A stretch of 43,767 bases of DNA from an uncultured Anaeromyxobacter sp. (GCA_903855945.1 CAIOAK010000036.1:1-43767), one strand, 5' to 3'; shown: positions 8,920-16,344, numbered from the stretch's first letter. Numbers and translations are program-made. The notes: a model not told the origin generated them from the letters alone.

Positions 8920-9108
8920 CTAGGCCTTGGCCTTGGCGCGCGCCTTCGGCTTCGACTGCTTCTCGAGCTTCGCCTGCACCGAGCGCGCCGCATCGCAGTC
9001 GGGGCACTTCGCCGACGCCTTGGCCGCGTGGGTCTTGCAGGTGGCGAGGCAGTTGGACAGCGACTGCAAGAGGATGCTGACTTCGACCTTCGTGAGCTCC
9101 AGCGTCAT
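8920..9108 (-). CDS. Small Lys/Ala-rich protein with Cys motifs, function unknown
   Basis: The 62-residue product starts at an ATG with a good Shine-Dalgarno (GGAGG, six bases upstream). Four Cys residues lie in the middle: CLATCKTH and CPDC, suggesting a small metal or zinc knuckle, though no family is recognised. The C-terminal third is almost entirely Lys, Ala, Arg and Pro (KPKARAKAKA), like basic tails of DNA- or RNA-binding proteins. It lies antisense between the permease and rhodanese genes and is probably monocistronic. The strong ribosome site and the biased composition argue that it is real. Confidence 0.65.
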   Translation of the reverse strand: MTLELTKVEVSILLQSLSNCLATCKTHAAKASAKCPDCDAARSVQAKLEKQSKPKARAKAKA

Positions 9109-9157
9109 GGGATGCCTCCGTTGAACCCTTCCACCATATCCTGGCTCCCACCGGAGC

Positions 9158-9508
9158 GTGAAACTTCCCTGGTGGCTCCCCTTCGGCAGCGTCCCGGAGA
9201 TCGGCCCGGCCGACCTCGCCTCGGCCATGTCCGGGGCCGAGCAGCCCGTGCTCATCGACGTGCGGACGGTGGCCGAGTTCGCGACCGGCCACCTGGCCGG
9301 GGCGGTGAACGTGCCGGTGACCTCCCTCGCCGGGAGGATCCCGTCGCTGTCCCTCCCCGCCGGGCGCCCCATCGTCGCCATCTGCCTCTCCGCCCACCGC
9401 AGCCCCCCGGCCGTGCGCCTCCTGCGCAACGCCGGCCATGACGCCCGCCAGCTCGCGGGCGGGATGATCGCCTGGCGCCTGGCGGGCCTGCCCGTCGTGC
9501 GCGCCTGA
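9158..9508 (+). CDS. Single-domain rhodanese (sulfurtransferase)
   Basis: The 116-residue protein is one rhodanese domain: LIDVRTVAEFATGHLAGAVNVP (residues ~32-53) is the standard N-terminal signature, and Cys76 in the loop CLSAHRS is the expected persulfide-carrying residue. The end GGMIAWRLAGLPV is also typical. It carries sulfane sulfur between thiol acceptors and is probably cytoplasmic. The start is GTG 9158, preceded by GGAG. Eleven bases separate it from the SQR-like gene, so the two form an operon with the GST-like gene. Confidence 0.9.
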   Translation: MKLPWWLPFGSVPEIGPADLASAMSGAEQPVLIDVRTVAEFATGHLAGAVNVPVTSLAGRIPSLSLPAGRPIVAICLSAHRSPPAVRLLRNAGHDARQLAGGMIAWRLAGLPVVRA

Positions 9509-9519
9509 AGGGAGGAACC

Positions 9520-10689
9520 ATGTCCGGTACCGCACTCGTCGTCGGTGGGGGCTTCGCCGGACTGGAGGCGGCCATCTACCTCCGCCAGGCGGGGCTCGAG
9601 GTCACGCTCGTCTCCGACCGGGCCTTCCTCTGGATCTACCCGACCTCCATCTGGGTGGTGACAGGGGAGGGGAAGTTCGACGACACCTGCCTCGACCTGG
9701 CCGACGTCGCGGCACGCCACGGTTTCACCTTCCGGAAGGGAAAGGTCGAGTCGGTGGCGGGTGCCCGTCGCGCCGTGGTCGTGGACGGACGGGAACTCAC
9801 GGCCGACCATCTCGTGATCGCCATCGGCGGAACGCCGATGCGCCCGCCCGGCGTGGAGCACACCTTCGGCCTCTCCGGCAGCCCGGAGAGCACGGTCCGG
9901 CTCCACGAGGCGCTCGAGAGGCGGATCGCTGCAGGCGGCGGCCGCATCGCCATGGGATTCGGCGGCAACCCCAAGGACCCGTCGGCGGTCCGGGGCGGTC
10001 CCGTCTTCGAGGTGATGTTCAACGTCGCGAACATGCTCCGCAAGCGCGGTGTCCGGGAGAAGTTCCAGCTCGCCTTCTTCGCGCCCATGCCGAGCCCCGG
10101 CGAGCGAATGGGCAAGAAGGCCGTGGCCGCCATCCAGAAGATGCTGGGCGAGATGGGCGTGGAGATGCGGTTCGGGAAGAAGATCACCGGCTTCGAGCCG
10201 GGCGGGGCCGTGACCTTCGAGGACGGCTCGCGGCTCGAGAGCGACCTGACGGTCTTCGTCCCGGCGCAGAGTGGCCATCCGATGCTCGTGGCCAGCGACC
10301 TGCCCAGGAACGAGGCCGGTTTCGTGACCATCGACGGCGGTTGCGCCGTGCCCGGGTTTCCTGGGGTCTGGGCGGTGGGAGACTCCGCCGCGCTCCAGGG
10401 TCCGGCCTGGCGTGCCAAGCAAGGGCACCTCGCCGAGGTGATGTCCAGGGTCGCAGCGAGCAACATCCGGGCGACGGTGGAGGGGAGGCCGGAGCGGGAG
10501 AGCTACCTGCCCCACGTCTCCATCACCTGCCTCATGGACATGGGCAACGGCGCCGCCCTCGTGCACCGCACCGAGGCGAAGGAGCAGATGATCCCGCTCC
10601 CCGTCGTCGGCCACTGGATGAAGAAGGGGTGGGGCGCCTACTTCAAGGCGTCCAAGCGCAAGCAGGTCCCCCGGCTGCCGGGGATGTGA
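9520..10689 (+). CDS. SQR-like FAD-dependent NAD(P)/quinone oxidoreductase
   Basis: A 389-residue flavoprotein with an N-terminal dinucleotide-binding motif (VVGGGFAGLEAA, residues 7-18), a second glycine-rich segment, and the late FAD motif PGVWAVGDSA. The overall layout, including the C-terminal LPHVSITCLMDMGNGA segment, resembles sulfide:quinone oxidoreductase and flavocytochrome-c dehydrogenase relatives. Sulfide oxidation by SQR uses paired Cys residues. Here Cys57, a Cys near 275 and one near 332 are visible, but the usual CPxAP-type site reads NPKDPS (residues ~150-155), so one canonical Cys is missing. It may be an atypical SQR or another membrane-associated quinone reductase. Good ribosome site (GGGAGGAA) before ATG 9520. 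Cotranscribed with rhodanese and GST. Confidence 0.8.
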   Translation: MSGTALVVGGGFAGLEAAIYLRQAGLEVTLVSDRAFLWIYPTSIWVVTGEGKFDDTCLDLADVAARHGFTFRKGKVESVAGARRAVVVDGRELTADHLVIAIGGTPMRPPGVEHTFGLSGSPESTVRLHEALERRIAAGGGRIAMGFGGNPKDPSAVRGGPVFEVMFNVANMLRKRGVREKFQLAFFAPMPSPGERMGKKAVAAIQKMLGEMGVEMRFGKKITGFEPGGAVTFEDGSRLESDLTVFVPAQSGHPMLVASDLPRNEAGFVTIDGGCAVPGFPGVWAVGDSAALQGPAWRAKQGHLAEVMSRVAASNIRATVEGRPERESYLPHVSITCLMDMGNGAALVHRTEAKEQMIPLPVVGHWMKKGWGAYFKASKRKQVPRLPGM

Positions 10690-10699
10690 GGAGGGAAGC

Positions 10700-11281
10700 A
10701 TGGAACTCTGGCACGCATGGTCCTGCCCGTACTGCATGAGGGTCCGGGCAGCCCTGGCCGAGAAGGGGATCCCCTGGCAGGGGCGCGAGGTGGATCTCGC
10801 CACGAAGCCCCCCGAACTCTTCGCCCTGAACCCGAAGGGGGGCGTTCCGGTGCTCGTCGTCGGCGACCGGATCGTCCCCGAATCGCTCGCCATCCTGGAG
10901 TACCTGGAAGAGCTCCGCCCCGAACCGCGTCTCCTCCCCGACGGGGCCGGTCGGGAGGCCGTGCAGGACGCCTACGAGCGGGTGAACGCGCTCCTCGGAC
11001 CGCACCTGTTCAAGCTGGCACGGGGGACCCCGGAGGAGAAGGCTGCCGCGGGCGGAGCGGTCCGCGCGGTGCTCGCGGGGCTCGACGCCAAGGTCCAGGC
11101 CAGCGGATACCTCCTCGCCGCCTACTCCATCGCCGACCTGGCGCTCGCCTCCTTCGTGGGCAAGCTTCCGCCGGACCTGCGCCCCTCGGCGCTCGGCCTC
11201 CCGAACCTCGCCCGATGGGAGGGGCTCGTGATGGAGCGGCCCGCCGTCCGGGGTCAGGGCGCTCCGGCCCCGGCCGGATAG
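10700..11281 (+). CDS. Glutathione S-transferase / glutaredoxin-like protein
   Basis: Residues 1-75 form a thioredoxin-fold N-terminal domain with a glutaredoxin-type CPYC motif (Cys9, Cys12) and the cis-Pro segment GGVPVLVVGD, then PESLAILEYLEE, the glutathione-binding PES motif of GSTs. Residues ~85-193 are an all-helical GST C-terminal domain. A CPYC site inside a GST frame resembles GrxB or Cys-type GSTs, so thiol transfer or deglutathionylation is more likely than classic conjugation. The start has GGAGGGAAGC upstream and lies 11 bases after the SQR-like gene, implying one operon. The 3' end overlaps the convergent DUF5714-like gene by 28 bases. Confidence 0.85.
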   Translation: MELWHAWSCPYCMRVRAALAEKGIPWQGREVDLATKPPELFALNPKGGVPVLVVGDRIVPESLAILEYLEELRPEPRLLPDGAGREAVQDAYERVNALLGPHLFKLARGTPEEKAAAGGAVRAVLAGLDAKVQASGYLLAAYSIADLALASFVGKLPPDLRPSALGLPNLARWEGLVMERPAVRGQGAPAPAG

Positions 11282-11592
11282 AAGGGGCAGCCCGTCTCGA
11301 GGCAGTCGTCGTTCCGTCCGTGGAACTCGCAGCGCGGGCCGGTGCCGGCGAGCTTCACGCCCAGTTCCTCCCGCGCGAAGCGGATCCCGGAGAGCAGCGC
11401 GAGCCAGGTGGTGCGCTTGCAGCAGCGCGGCCCGCCCACGTCGCCGATCACCTGGAGGGCGCGGCCGGTGGCCCGGTTGGCCTGTCCCCAGGACGGGCCG
11501 CTGCGCGGCGTCGCTCCGCTGGCCAGGCTGACGAAGATCCCCACGCCCACGCCGGACCCACACGCTCCGTGAAATCCGCACGAGCCGCCCAC
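11254..11592 (-). CDS. DUF5714-like Cys-rich domain protein, N-terminally short
   Basis: About 112 residues from GTG 11592, dense in Cys and Gly: GGSCGFHGACGSGVGVG, GGPRCCKRTTW, CEFHGRNDDCLETGCPFYP. These match my memory of the DUF5714 pattern (a small Cys-rich redox or metal-related domain of unknown function). Family members usually have another ~50 residues, with a Pro-His-rich segment, before the first CGFHG. Here that part is absent: the frame immediately upstream is the C-terminus of the radical SAM gene read in another frame. ERGDTVV just before the GTG also looks like native DUF5714 sequence, so the gene may be truncated or frameshift-fused. It is the last gene of the thiol/metalloid operon. 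Confidence 0.65.
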   Translation of the reverse strand: MGGSCGFHGACGSGVGVGIFVSLASGATPRSGPSWGQANRATGRALQVIGDVGGPRCCKRTTWLALLSGIRFAREELGVKLAGTGPRCEFHGRNDDCLETGCPFYPAGAGAP

Positions 11593-11608
11593 GACCGTGT
11601 CGCCCCGC

Positions 11609-12961
11609 TCACGCGCCCAGCCCGTAGAAGCGGGCGCCGAGGCCGTAGAGCGCGGCCACCGGGCGGCAGTCCGGGGCGACCGGGGTGCCGTGCTCCCGCC
11701 AGGCGATGGCGCCGCACCCTCCGCCGCACACCGGGGCCACCGCGCAGTCCTCGCAACCGGGGATGGTGAGGGTGCTGCGCCCCTGCCAGCGTGCGATCGC
11801 CGCGTCGTCCCGGGCGTCCTGCGGGAAGAAGCTCCCCAGCCGGTGCCCGGGGTGTCCCACCGTGGCGGTGCAGCCGAACACCCCGCCGTCGGGTCCGAAG
11901 GCCCATTCCTTCTTGGCGGCCGGACAGGCGTCGAAGTTGGGAGCAGGCAGCTCACCCGCGTCGGCGAGGTGGCCGATGCCGTGGAACCGGGGCTGGTGGA
12001 ACTTGCGGAGCAGCGGGTACTCCTCGGCGAGCTCGACGTATCGCGCCCATAGCTCCACCCGGTCGAAGAGCGCCCCCTTCTCCTGCCGGCTGGCGCACCC
12101 GAACAGCTCGTAGTTCCGTCCGATCTGGGTCTTGAACCGCGAGGAGGAGAGCTCGAGCCACCCGTGCGAGGCGGCGAAGGCGGCCAGCTCCGGGAGGGAG
12201 GAGAGGTTCTCCCGATCGGCGACGACGCGCAGGTTCACCGGGATGCCGGCGGCCACGAGCCCGTCGATCCCCGCGACGATCCGGTCGAACGTCCCGGTGC
12301 CCCCGGCGTGCGGCCGGCGCCGGTCGTGCAGCGCCGCCGGCCCGTCCAGCGTCACCTGGACCTCCTTCACCGGTCCCTCCGACAGCAGCGGCAGGAACGC
12401 GGCCAGGTCGTGGCCGTTCGTCACCACCGCGACCTCCATGCGCCGGGCCCGCGCTCCCTGGAGGAAGCGCCGGATCCGGTCGTGATGGGCGGGGGTGTCG
12501 CGCAGCGGTTCGCCCCCGAAGAGGGTGATGTAGGGGCGGGGGGACTCGTCCCCGTGATGCCGGTCTACGTAAGCGAAGAAGGCCTCGACCGCCTCCGGCG
12601 AGATGAGCCCGGCCGCGGCCGGATCGAAGAGCTCCTGGTAGCAGTAGGTGCAGGCCAGGTTGCAGCCGAAGCTCGGGACCACGACCAGCTGGGTCGGCGT
12701 CTTCGCAGCCTCGGTGCGCCACTCGGCGCGTGCGGCCTCCACGAAGGCCCGGTCCTGATCGTCGGTGTCGACCACGAAGCCGGCCTCCCGCAGCGTCTCC
12801 GCGGGGAGGTCGGCGGGCAGCGGGCCGCCGGCGGCGAGCCCTTCGAGCGCCCGGGCGTTCGAAGGCTCGAGGAGCGCCGCCTGGCCGGTGAGGGGCTGGA
12901 CGAGCAGGACCTGATCGCGCCCCGGCACGGGTGCGAGGATGGCGTGTCGGGAAAGCCTCAT
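11609..12961 (-). CDS. Radical SAM / SPASM-domain protein
   Basis: 450 residues. Residues 1-90 are a leader region of the kind seen before the radical SAM core in peptide maturases. The core has the cluster motif CNLACTYC (Cys100, 104, 107), then LFGGEPL and VTLDGP. The C-terminal part has further Cys residues (DACPAAK, FGCTATVG, GCEDCAVAPVCGGGC and a final DC) typical of a SPASM domain holding auxiliary Fe-S clusters. SPASM enzymes mostly modify peptides or proteins (sactipeptide, PQQ and mycofactocin maturases, anSME). The start ATG overlaps the stop of the ArsM-like gene (ATGA). The same operon carries a 33-residue Cys-rich peptide, a natural candidate substrate, though this is inference. 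A small-molecule role linked to the methyltransferase is the alternative. Confidence 0.88.
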   Translation of the reverse strand: MRLSRHAILAPVPGRDQVLLVQPLTGQAALLEPSNARALEGLAAGGPLPADLPAETLREAGFVVDTDDQDRAFVEAARAEWRTEAAKTPTQLVVVPSFGCNLACTYCYQELFDPAAAGLISPEAVEAFFAYVDRHHGDESPRPYITLFGGEPLRDTPAHHDRIRRFLQGARARRMEVAVVTNGHDLAAFLPLLSEGPVKEVQVTLDGPAALHDRRRPHAGGTGTFDRIVAGIDGLVAAGIPVNLRVVADRENLSSLPELAAFAASHGWLELSSSRFKTQIGRNYELFGCASRQEKGALFDRVELWARYVELAEEYPLLRKFHQPRFHGIGHLADAGELPAPNFDACPAAKKEWAFGPDGGVFGCTATVGHPGHRLGSFFPQDARDDAAIARWQGRSTLTIPGCEDCAVAPVCGGGCGAIAWREHGTPVAPDCRPVAALYGLGARFYGLGA

Positions 12962-13620
12962 CGATTCTCCTGCGGGGGGCGGCGCCCGGTGACGGTGATG
13001 CTCCGGATGAGGACGCCCCCCTTCTCGTAGGGCTCGGTCCGCCGCACGACCTCGATGCCCCGCAAGCCCGCAGCCTCGATGGCGCCCAGGTAGTCCCCCT
13101 CGGGGATCGAGCCCCCGTAACAGGCGGCCCAGGCGGCCGGGTCGTTCCGGACGGAGTCCGGGAGCGGCTCCTCCGACACGATGTCCGAGACCGCGAAGCG
13201 CCCTCCGGGCCGGAGCAGCCGGTGGACCTCCCGGTAGACGGCCCCCTTGTCGGGCGCGTGGTTGATGGCGCAGTTGGAGACCACCACGTCGGCGCAGCCG
13301 TCGGGGAGCGACACGGCGGCGAGGTCGCCCTGGACGACCCGTGCGTTGGCGTGAGAGCCGAGGGATGCTGCGGCGGCTGCGATCATCCGCTCGTTCCCGT
13401 CCACGCCGGTCGCGGTGCCGCGCACGCCCACCTGGACGGCGGCACGGGCCACGTCGGCGCCTCGCCCGCAGCCCAGGTCGATCACGTCCTCCCCCTCGCG
13501 CGGGGCGGCCACGTCGAGCGCGCGGCCGCAGGAGAGGGACTCCTTCGAGGTCGAGAGCGCGCCGTAGCGGTGCGCCGCGGCGCGGGCGATGCCGTCAGCG
13601 AGATTCGGATCGGGGCTCAT
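12958..13620 (-). CDS. ArsM-like SAM-dependent methyltransferase
   Basis: 220 residues with class I SAM motifs: VIDLGCGRG (residues ~46-54), GVDGN and DVVVSNCAIN. The segment after motif IV (SNCAINHAPDK, LRPGGRFAVSDIV) and the later WAACYGGSIPEGDYL strongly recall arsenite methyltransferase ArsM. Cys residues at 31, 117 and 167 fall in regions where ArsM has arsenic-binding Cys, so methylation of a thiol-bound metalloid is plausible. A generic methyltransferase of the same superfamily is the alternative. ATG 13620 overlaps the end of the DUF6125-like gene by 26 bases, and the stop overlaps the radical SAM start. Thioredoxin and its reductase, which regenerate ArsM in vitro, lie in the same operon. 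Confidence 0.75.
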   Translation of the reverse strand: MSPDPNLADGIARAAAHRYGALSTSKESLSCGRALDVAAPREGEDVIDLGCGRGADVARAAVQVGVRGTATGVDGNERMIAAAAASLGSHANARVVQGDLAAVSLPDGCADVVVSNCAINHAPDKGAVYREVHRLLRPGGRFAVSDIVSEEPLPDSVRNDPAAWAACYGGSIPEGDYLGAIEAAGLRGIEVVRRTEPYEKGGVLIRSITVTGRRPPQENR

Positions 13621-14164
13621 CGAGCGTGAACTCCCAGGCGCACCAGAGCTCGCCCCCGTGCGGGTCGGGCGGGCAGGTCACGCAGCGGGTCCGGATCCGC
13701 GGGTCCACGGTGCGGGCGAACTCGGAGTACTCCACGATTCCCACCGACTTGCAGGGGAAGTCGGGCAGTCCCTTGCGCTTGCGGGCCGACTGGACGCGGC
13801 AGTCGCGCATCACGAAGAGCGCGCGGGTGTCGGAGAGCTCGGTGACCTCCTGCACGTTGAGGCGCGCGTAGAGCCGGTGGCGGAGCGCCTCGACGAGCGC
13901 CGGGATTCCTCCGCCGGGCGCCATCCCCAGCCGCTCCATGATCCGCTTGGCCTCGATGACGGTGAACTTCTCCCAGGCGGCCCGGTCGGCCGCGATGGCC
14001 GCCTCCATGCCGCTCGCCTTCTCCACCGCCTGGAACCAGAGGCCGTCGTGGGCGAGCCAGTTCTTGGCGTCGTCGAGGACGATGCGGATGAGCTCCTCCC
14101 GGGACAGGGTCGAGAGTCCGTCCTCCCCTCCGAACGGGCCGGTGCCGAGATCAGGGTTGCTCAC
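13595..14164 (-). CDS. DUF6125-like protein with Cys motifs
   Basis: 189 residues from GTG 14164, which overlaps the preceding thioredoxin stop (GTGA). The N-terminal half is helical with the pattern LAHDGLWFQAVE, AIAADRAAWEKF and AKRIMERLG. The C-terminal half holds five Cys (MRDCRVQSAR, DFPCKSVG, TRCVTCPP, LWCAWEF). This arrangement matches my recollection of DUF6125 proteins, found beside metabolic and redox enzymes in anaerobes; function is unknown. The clustered Cys and its place between thioredoxin and the ArsM-like gene suggest a metal, metalloid or thiol ligand. No signal peptide, so cytoplasmic. Confidence 0.65.
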   Translation of the reverse strand: MSNPDLGTGPFGGEDGLSTLSREELIRIVLDDAKNWLAHDGLWFQAVEKASGMEAAIAADRAAWEKFTVIEAKRIMERLGMAPGGGIPALVEALRHRLYARLNVQEVTELSDTRALFVMRDCRVQSARKRKGLPDFPCKSVGIVEYSEFARTVDPRIRTRCVTCPPDPHGGELWCAWEFTLDEPRSESR

Positions 14165-14541
14165 GGAGTTGCTCCCAGGAGCTCGTTGTCCACGATCTCG
14201 GTGAGGTACCGCTCTCCGACGAATCCCACCACGCGGTCCACCTCGTGGTGCCCCTTGAAGAAGAGCACCGTGGGTGTACCGGAGACGCCCAGGCGCGCAG
14301 CCGTGGCGCCCGACTCGGCCGCGTTGAGTTCCGCGACCTTGATCTTCCCCTGGTATCGGGTGGCGAGCGACACGACGACCGGCTCCATCATCTTGCACGG
14401 GCCGCAGCCAGGGCTCCAGACGTCGAGCACCACCGGGACCTTCGACCGCCTCACCTCGTCCACGAAGTTGGAGTCGTCCACGTGGACTGGCATCACCTTG
14501 GGGGTACCGGGGCCGAAGATCTTCGTGAGCAACCCCTTCAC
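14161..14541 (-). CDS. Thioredoxin (CGPC) with N-terminal extension
   Basis: 126 residues. Active site WSPGCGPCK (Cys46, Cys49), then the usual [24 protein letters not shown] with the cis-Pro of SGTPT. The N-terminus has ~12 extra residues ([12 protein letters not shown]) not needed for the fold, without clear signal-peptide features. GTG 14541 overlaps the TrxB stop as GTGA, so the pair is translationally coupled. It reduces disulfides in cytoplasmic substrates using electrons from the upstream reductase. Two thioredoxins flank one reductase in this operon, which suggests different substrate specificities. Confidence 0.9.
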   Translation of the reverse strand: MKGLLTKIFGPGTPKVMPVHVDDSNFVDEVRRSKVPVVLDVWSPGCGPCKMMEPVVVSLATRYQGKIKVAELNAAESGATAARLGVSGTPTVLFFKGHHEVDRVVGFVGERYLTEIVDNELLGATP

Positions 14542-15479
14542 GCGGCGGCCTTCCCGTGGGCCTTCACGTACTTCTGCACCGCCAGCGCCGCCACCGTGCC
14601 GTCGGCGACCGCCGTGGTGATCTGGCGGAACTGCTTGGAGCGGATGTCGCCGGCCACGTAGAGCCCGGGGATGTCGGTGGACATGTCCTCGCCGGTCTCC
14701 ACGTAGCCCCACTGGTTCATCTTCACGAGACCCTTCACGAGGTCGGTGCGGGGCACGTACCCCACGAAGACGAAGACCCCTTCGGTCGCGAGCTCGCGAA
14801 CCTCCTTCGTCTTCACGTTCTCGATGCGCAACTTGTCGAGCTGCGTCTCACCCAGGAACGCGCGGGGCTCCGAGTCCCAGATCACCTCGATCTTGGGATT
14901 CGAGAGCGCCTCGGCGGCGCTCACCGGCTCGGCCTGGAAGTGGTCGAACTGGTGGATGATGGTCACCTTCTTCGCGAACTGGGTGAGGAAGAGGGACTCC
15001 TCGACGGCCGAGTTGCCGCCGCCGATCACGTGGATCTCCTTCCCCTCGAAGTAGGCCCCATCGCAAGTTGCGCAGTAGGAGATGCCGCGGCCGCGGAACT
15101 TCGACTCGCCGACGACGCCCAGCTCCCGGGGCTTCGCTCCGGTGGCGACGATCACCGCCGGAGCCTCTACCGTCTCCTCCTCGTCCAGCTCGAAGCTCTT
15201 CATGGGCCCCGACAGGTCGTGCCCGGTGATCTCGATGGCACGCCGGATCTGGGTCCCGAACCGCTCCGCCTGAGTGGAGAAGGCCTTCGCCAGGTCGGTT
15301 CCCTTCACGTCCTCCGGAAATCCCGGGTAGTTGGATACCTTGTGGGTGGTCTTCATCTGGCCGCCCGGCACGCTCTCGTCGAGCACCAGCGTGCGGAGCC
15401 GCGCCCGGGAGGCGTAGATGGCTGCGGCGAGGCCCGCCGGCCCGGCGCCCACGATGATCACGTCGTACCTGTCGGCCAT
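14538..15479 (-). CDS. trxB: Thioredoxin-disulfide reductase
   Basis: 313 residues, the normal size for low-molecular-weight bacterial TrxB. FAD motif [10 protein letters not shown] (residues ~8-15), redox-active CATC (Cys136, Cys139) within [14 protein letters not shown](P)-binding [11 protein letters not shown] and the C-terminal FAD segment GLYVAGDIR are all present. It transfers electrons from NADPH (or a ferredoxin/F420-type donor in some anaerobes) to thioredoxin. The start ATG lies four bases after the stop of the CPPC thioredoxin, and the stop overlaps the next thioredoxin. It is the central redox enzyme of this operon. Confidence 0.95.
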   Translation of the reverse strand: MADRYDVIIVGAGPAGLAAAIYASRARLRTLVLDESVPGGQMKTTHKVSNYPGFPEDVKGTDLAKAFSTQAERFGTQIRRAIEITGHDLSGPMKSFELDEEETVEAPAVIVATGAKPRELGVVGESKFRGRGISYCATCDGAYFEGKEIHVIGGGNSAVEESLFLTQFAKKVTIIHQFDHFQAEPVSAAEALSNPKIEVIWDSEPRAFLGETQLDKLRIENVKTKEVRELATEGVFVFVGYVPRTDLVKGLVKMNQWGYVETGEDMSTDIPGLYVAGDIRSKQFRQITTAVADGTVAALAVQKYVKAHGKAAA

Positions 15480-15482
15480 GGG

Positions 15483-15821
15483 TCAGGCTCCGAGGAGTGA
15501 CTCGACCTGCGCCTTGATGGCCGACCGCTTGATCTCCTCGCCGCTCATCCGCTCGCCCAGTTCCTTGCCGCTCTTGAAGAAGAGGAGCGTGGGGCTGCCG
15601 GTGACGCCGAGCCGCTTGGCGAGGTCCTTGTTCCCCTGCCGGAAGATCTTGAAGAACCGGGCCTTGCCGGCGAACTGTTCCGCCACGGCGTCGAACTTGG
15701 GGGCGAGCGCCTCGCAGGGCGGGCACTCGGTGGAGAAGAAGTCGAGGACCACGGGAAGGCCCGACGCGGTGACCTTTGCGTCGAAATCGCCCTGTGTGAT
15801 CTCGTGCACGAACTCGCTCAT
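15483..15821 (-). CDS. Thioredoxin-like protein with CPPC active site
   Basis: 112 residues. The thioredoxin fold is clear (VVLDFFSTECPPCEALAP, LAKRLGVTGSPTLLFFKSG), but the active site is CPPC (Cys33, Cys36) instead of CGPC, and the residue before the first Cys is Glu rather than Gly or Trp. Changes between the Cys residues alter redox potential and partner choice in this family, so it may be a dedicated reductase. The start is ATG 15821; the frame is open further upstream, but this start gives the standard length. A strong hairpin lies between it and the Cys-rich peptide gene, which may set relative expression. Confidence 0.88.
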   Translation of the reverse strand: MSEFVHEITQGDFDAKVTASGLPVVLDFFSTECPPCEALAPKFDAVAEQFAGKARFFKIFRQGNKDLAKRLGVTGSPTLLFFKSGKELGERMSGEEIKRSAIKAQVESLLGA

Positions 15822-15857
15822 GGCGCGATACCTCGGGATGGGGGGAGGGGAAGGGGT

Positions 15858-15881
15858 GGGGCGGGCCCGGAGGCCCGCCCC
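15858..15881 (-). terminator. Strong GC hairpin after the Cys-rich peptide gene
   Basis: GGGGCGGGCC and GGCCCGCCCC form a perfect 10-bp stem with a 4-base loop, starting nine bases after the peptide stop. No U-run follows in the minus-strand transcript (it is C-rich), so it may act as a 3' stabiliser or partial terminator that raises peptide mRNA above that of the thioredoxin genes. Confidence 0.55.
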
Positions 15882-15889
15882 GGGTGTTG

Positions 15890-15991
15890 CTAGTCGTGGC
15901 AGCCCGACACGAGTCGGGAGGCCTTGGCGCAGCACTGCGCGACCTTCTCGGTCGTGCAGCACGCCTTCTTCACCTTCGTCAGCAGCTTCAT
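15890..15991 (-). CDS. 33-residue Cys-rich peptide (candidate metal-binding or RiPP precursor peptide)
   Basis: Starts at ATG 15991 with a purine-rich ribosome site (GAGGAGA) upstream, ends in TAG at 15890. The peptide begins MKLLTKVKKACC and ends RLVSGCHD. Five of 33 residues are Cys: pairs at 11-12 and 20-21 and a single one at 31. The first 9 residues are basic and amphipathic, and there is no cleavable signal. Its ATG overlaps the stop of the truncated methyltransferase (ATGA), and a stable hairpin follows it. Paired Cys suit binding of a soft metal or metalloid or post-translational crosslinking. The operon contains thioredoxins, an ArsM-like enzyme and a radical SAM/SPASM protein that could act on it. 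I know no named family for it. Confidence 0.7.
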   Translation of the reverse strand: MKLLTKVKKACCTTEKVAQCCAKASRLVSGCHD

Positions 15992-16287
15992 GGTGTCTCC
16001 TCGGTGATCGACGCTACACCCGTGGGAGCCAGGAAGGGCAGGAAGGATTCAGGGGGCCGCGAGGCTGCGAGCCGAGCCCCCTTCGCGAGCCCCACCGCCG
16101 AGCCGTCCACGGCCTCCACGTCGAGACCGAGCCCGGCCAGGTGAACCGCGTTGCGCCCCTCACCCTCGCCCAGGCAGAGGACCGGGAGGTCGCGCCGGAT
16201 GCGGTGGGCGTTCTCGACGAGCCAGCCGCTCGCCCTCGTGCCGTAGGCGAAGCCGTCGCCCGCGAATCTCTCGTCCCAGGGGTTCAT
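15988..16287 (-). CDS. Truncated class I SAM methyltransferase (TehB-like N-terminal half)
   Basis: 99 residues from ATG 16287 (AGGAGA ribosome site). It begins like the small SAM methyltransferases often annotated near tellurite resistance (MNPWDERFAGDGFAYGT, then VLCLGEGEGRNAVHLAGLG, then VEAVDGSAVGLAKG), which are normally about 200 residues. Homology stops after motif II; the last ~30 residues look unrelated and the protein ends exactly at the Cys-peptide start (ATGA). The catalytic C-terminal half is missing, so it is probably inactive as a methyltransferase. It may survive as a translational leader for the peptide gene, or be the debris of a deletion. It is the first gene of the operon, which is divergent from 16345. 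Confidence 0.65.
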   Translation of the reverse strand: MNPWDERFAGDGFAYGTRASGWLVENAHRIRRDLPVLCLGEGEGRNAVHLAGLGLDVEAVDGSAVGLAKGARLAASRPPESFLPFLAPTGVASITEETP

Positions 16288-16344
16288 GGAGTCTCCTGCC
16301 GGGTCGAGAGCCGGATCCCGTTGCGAGGATTCGGGGGAAACCGC

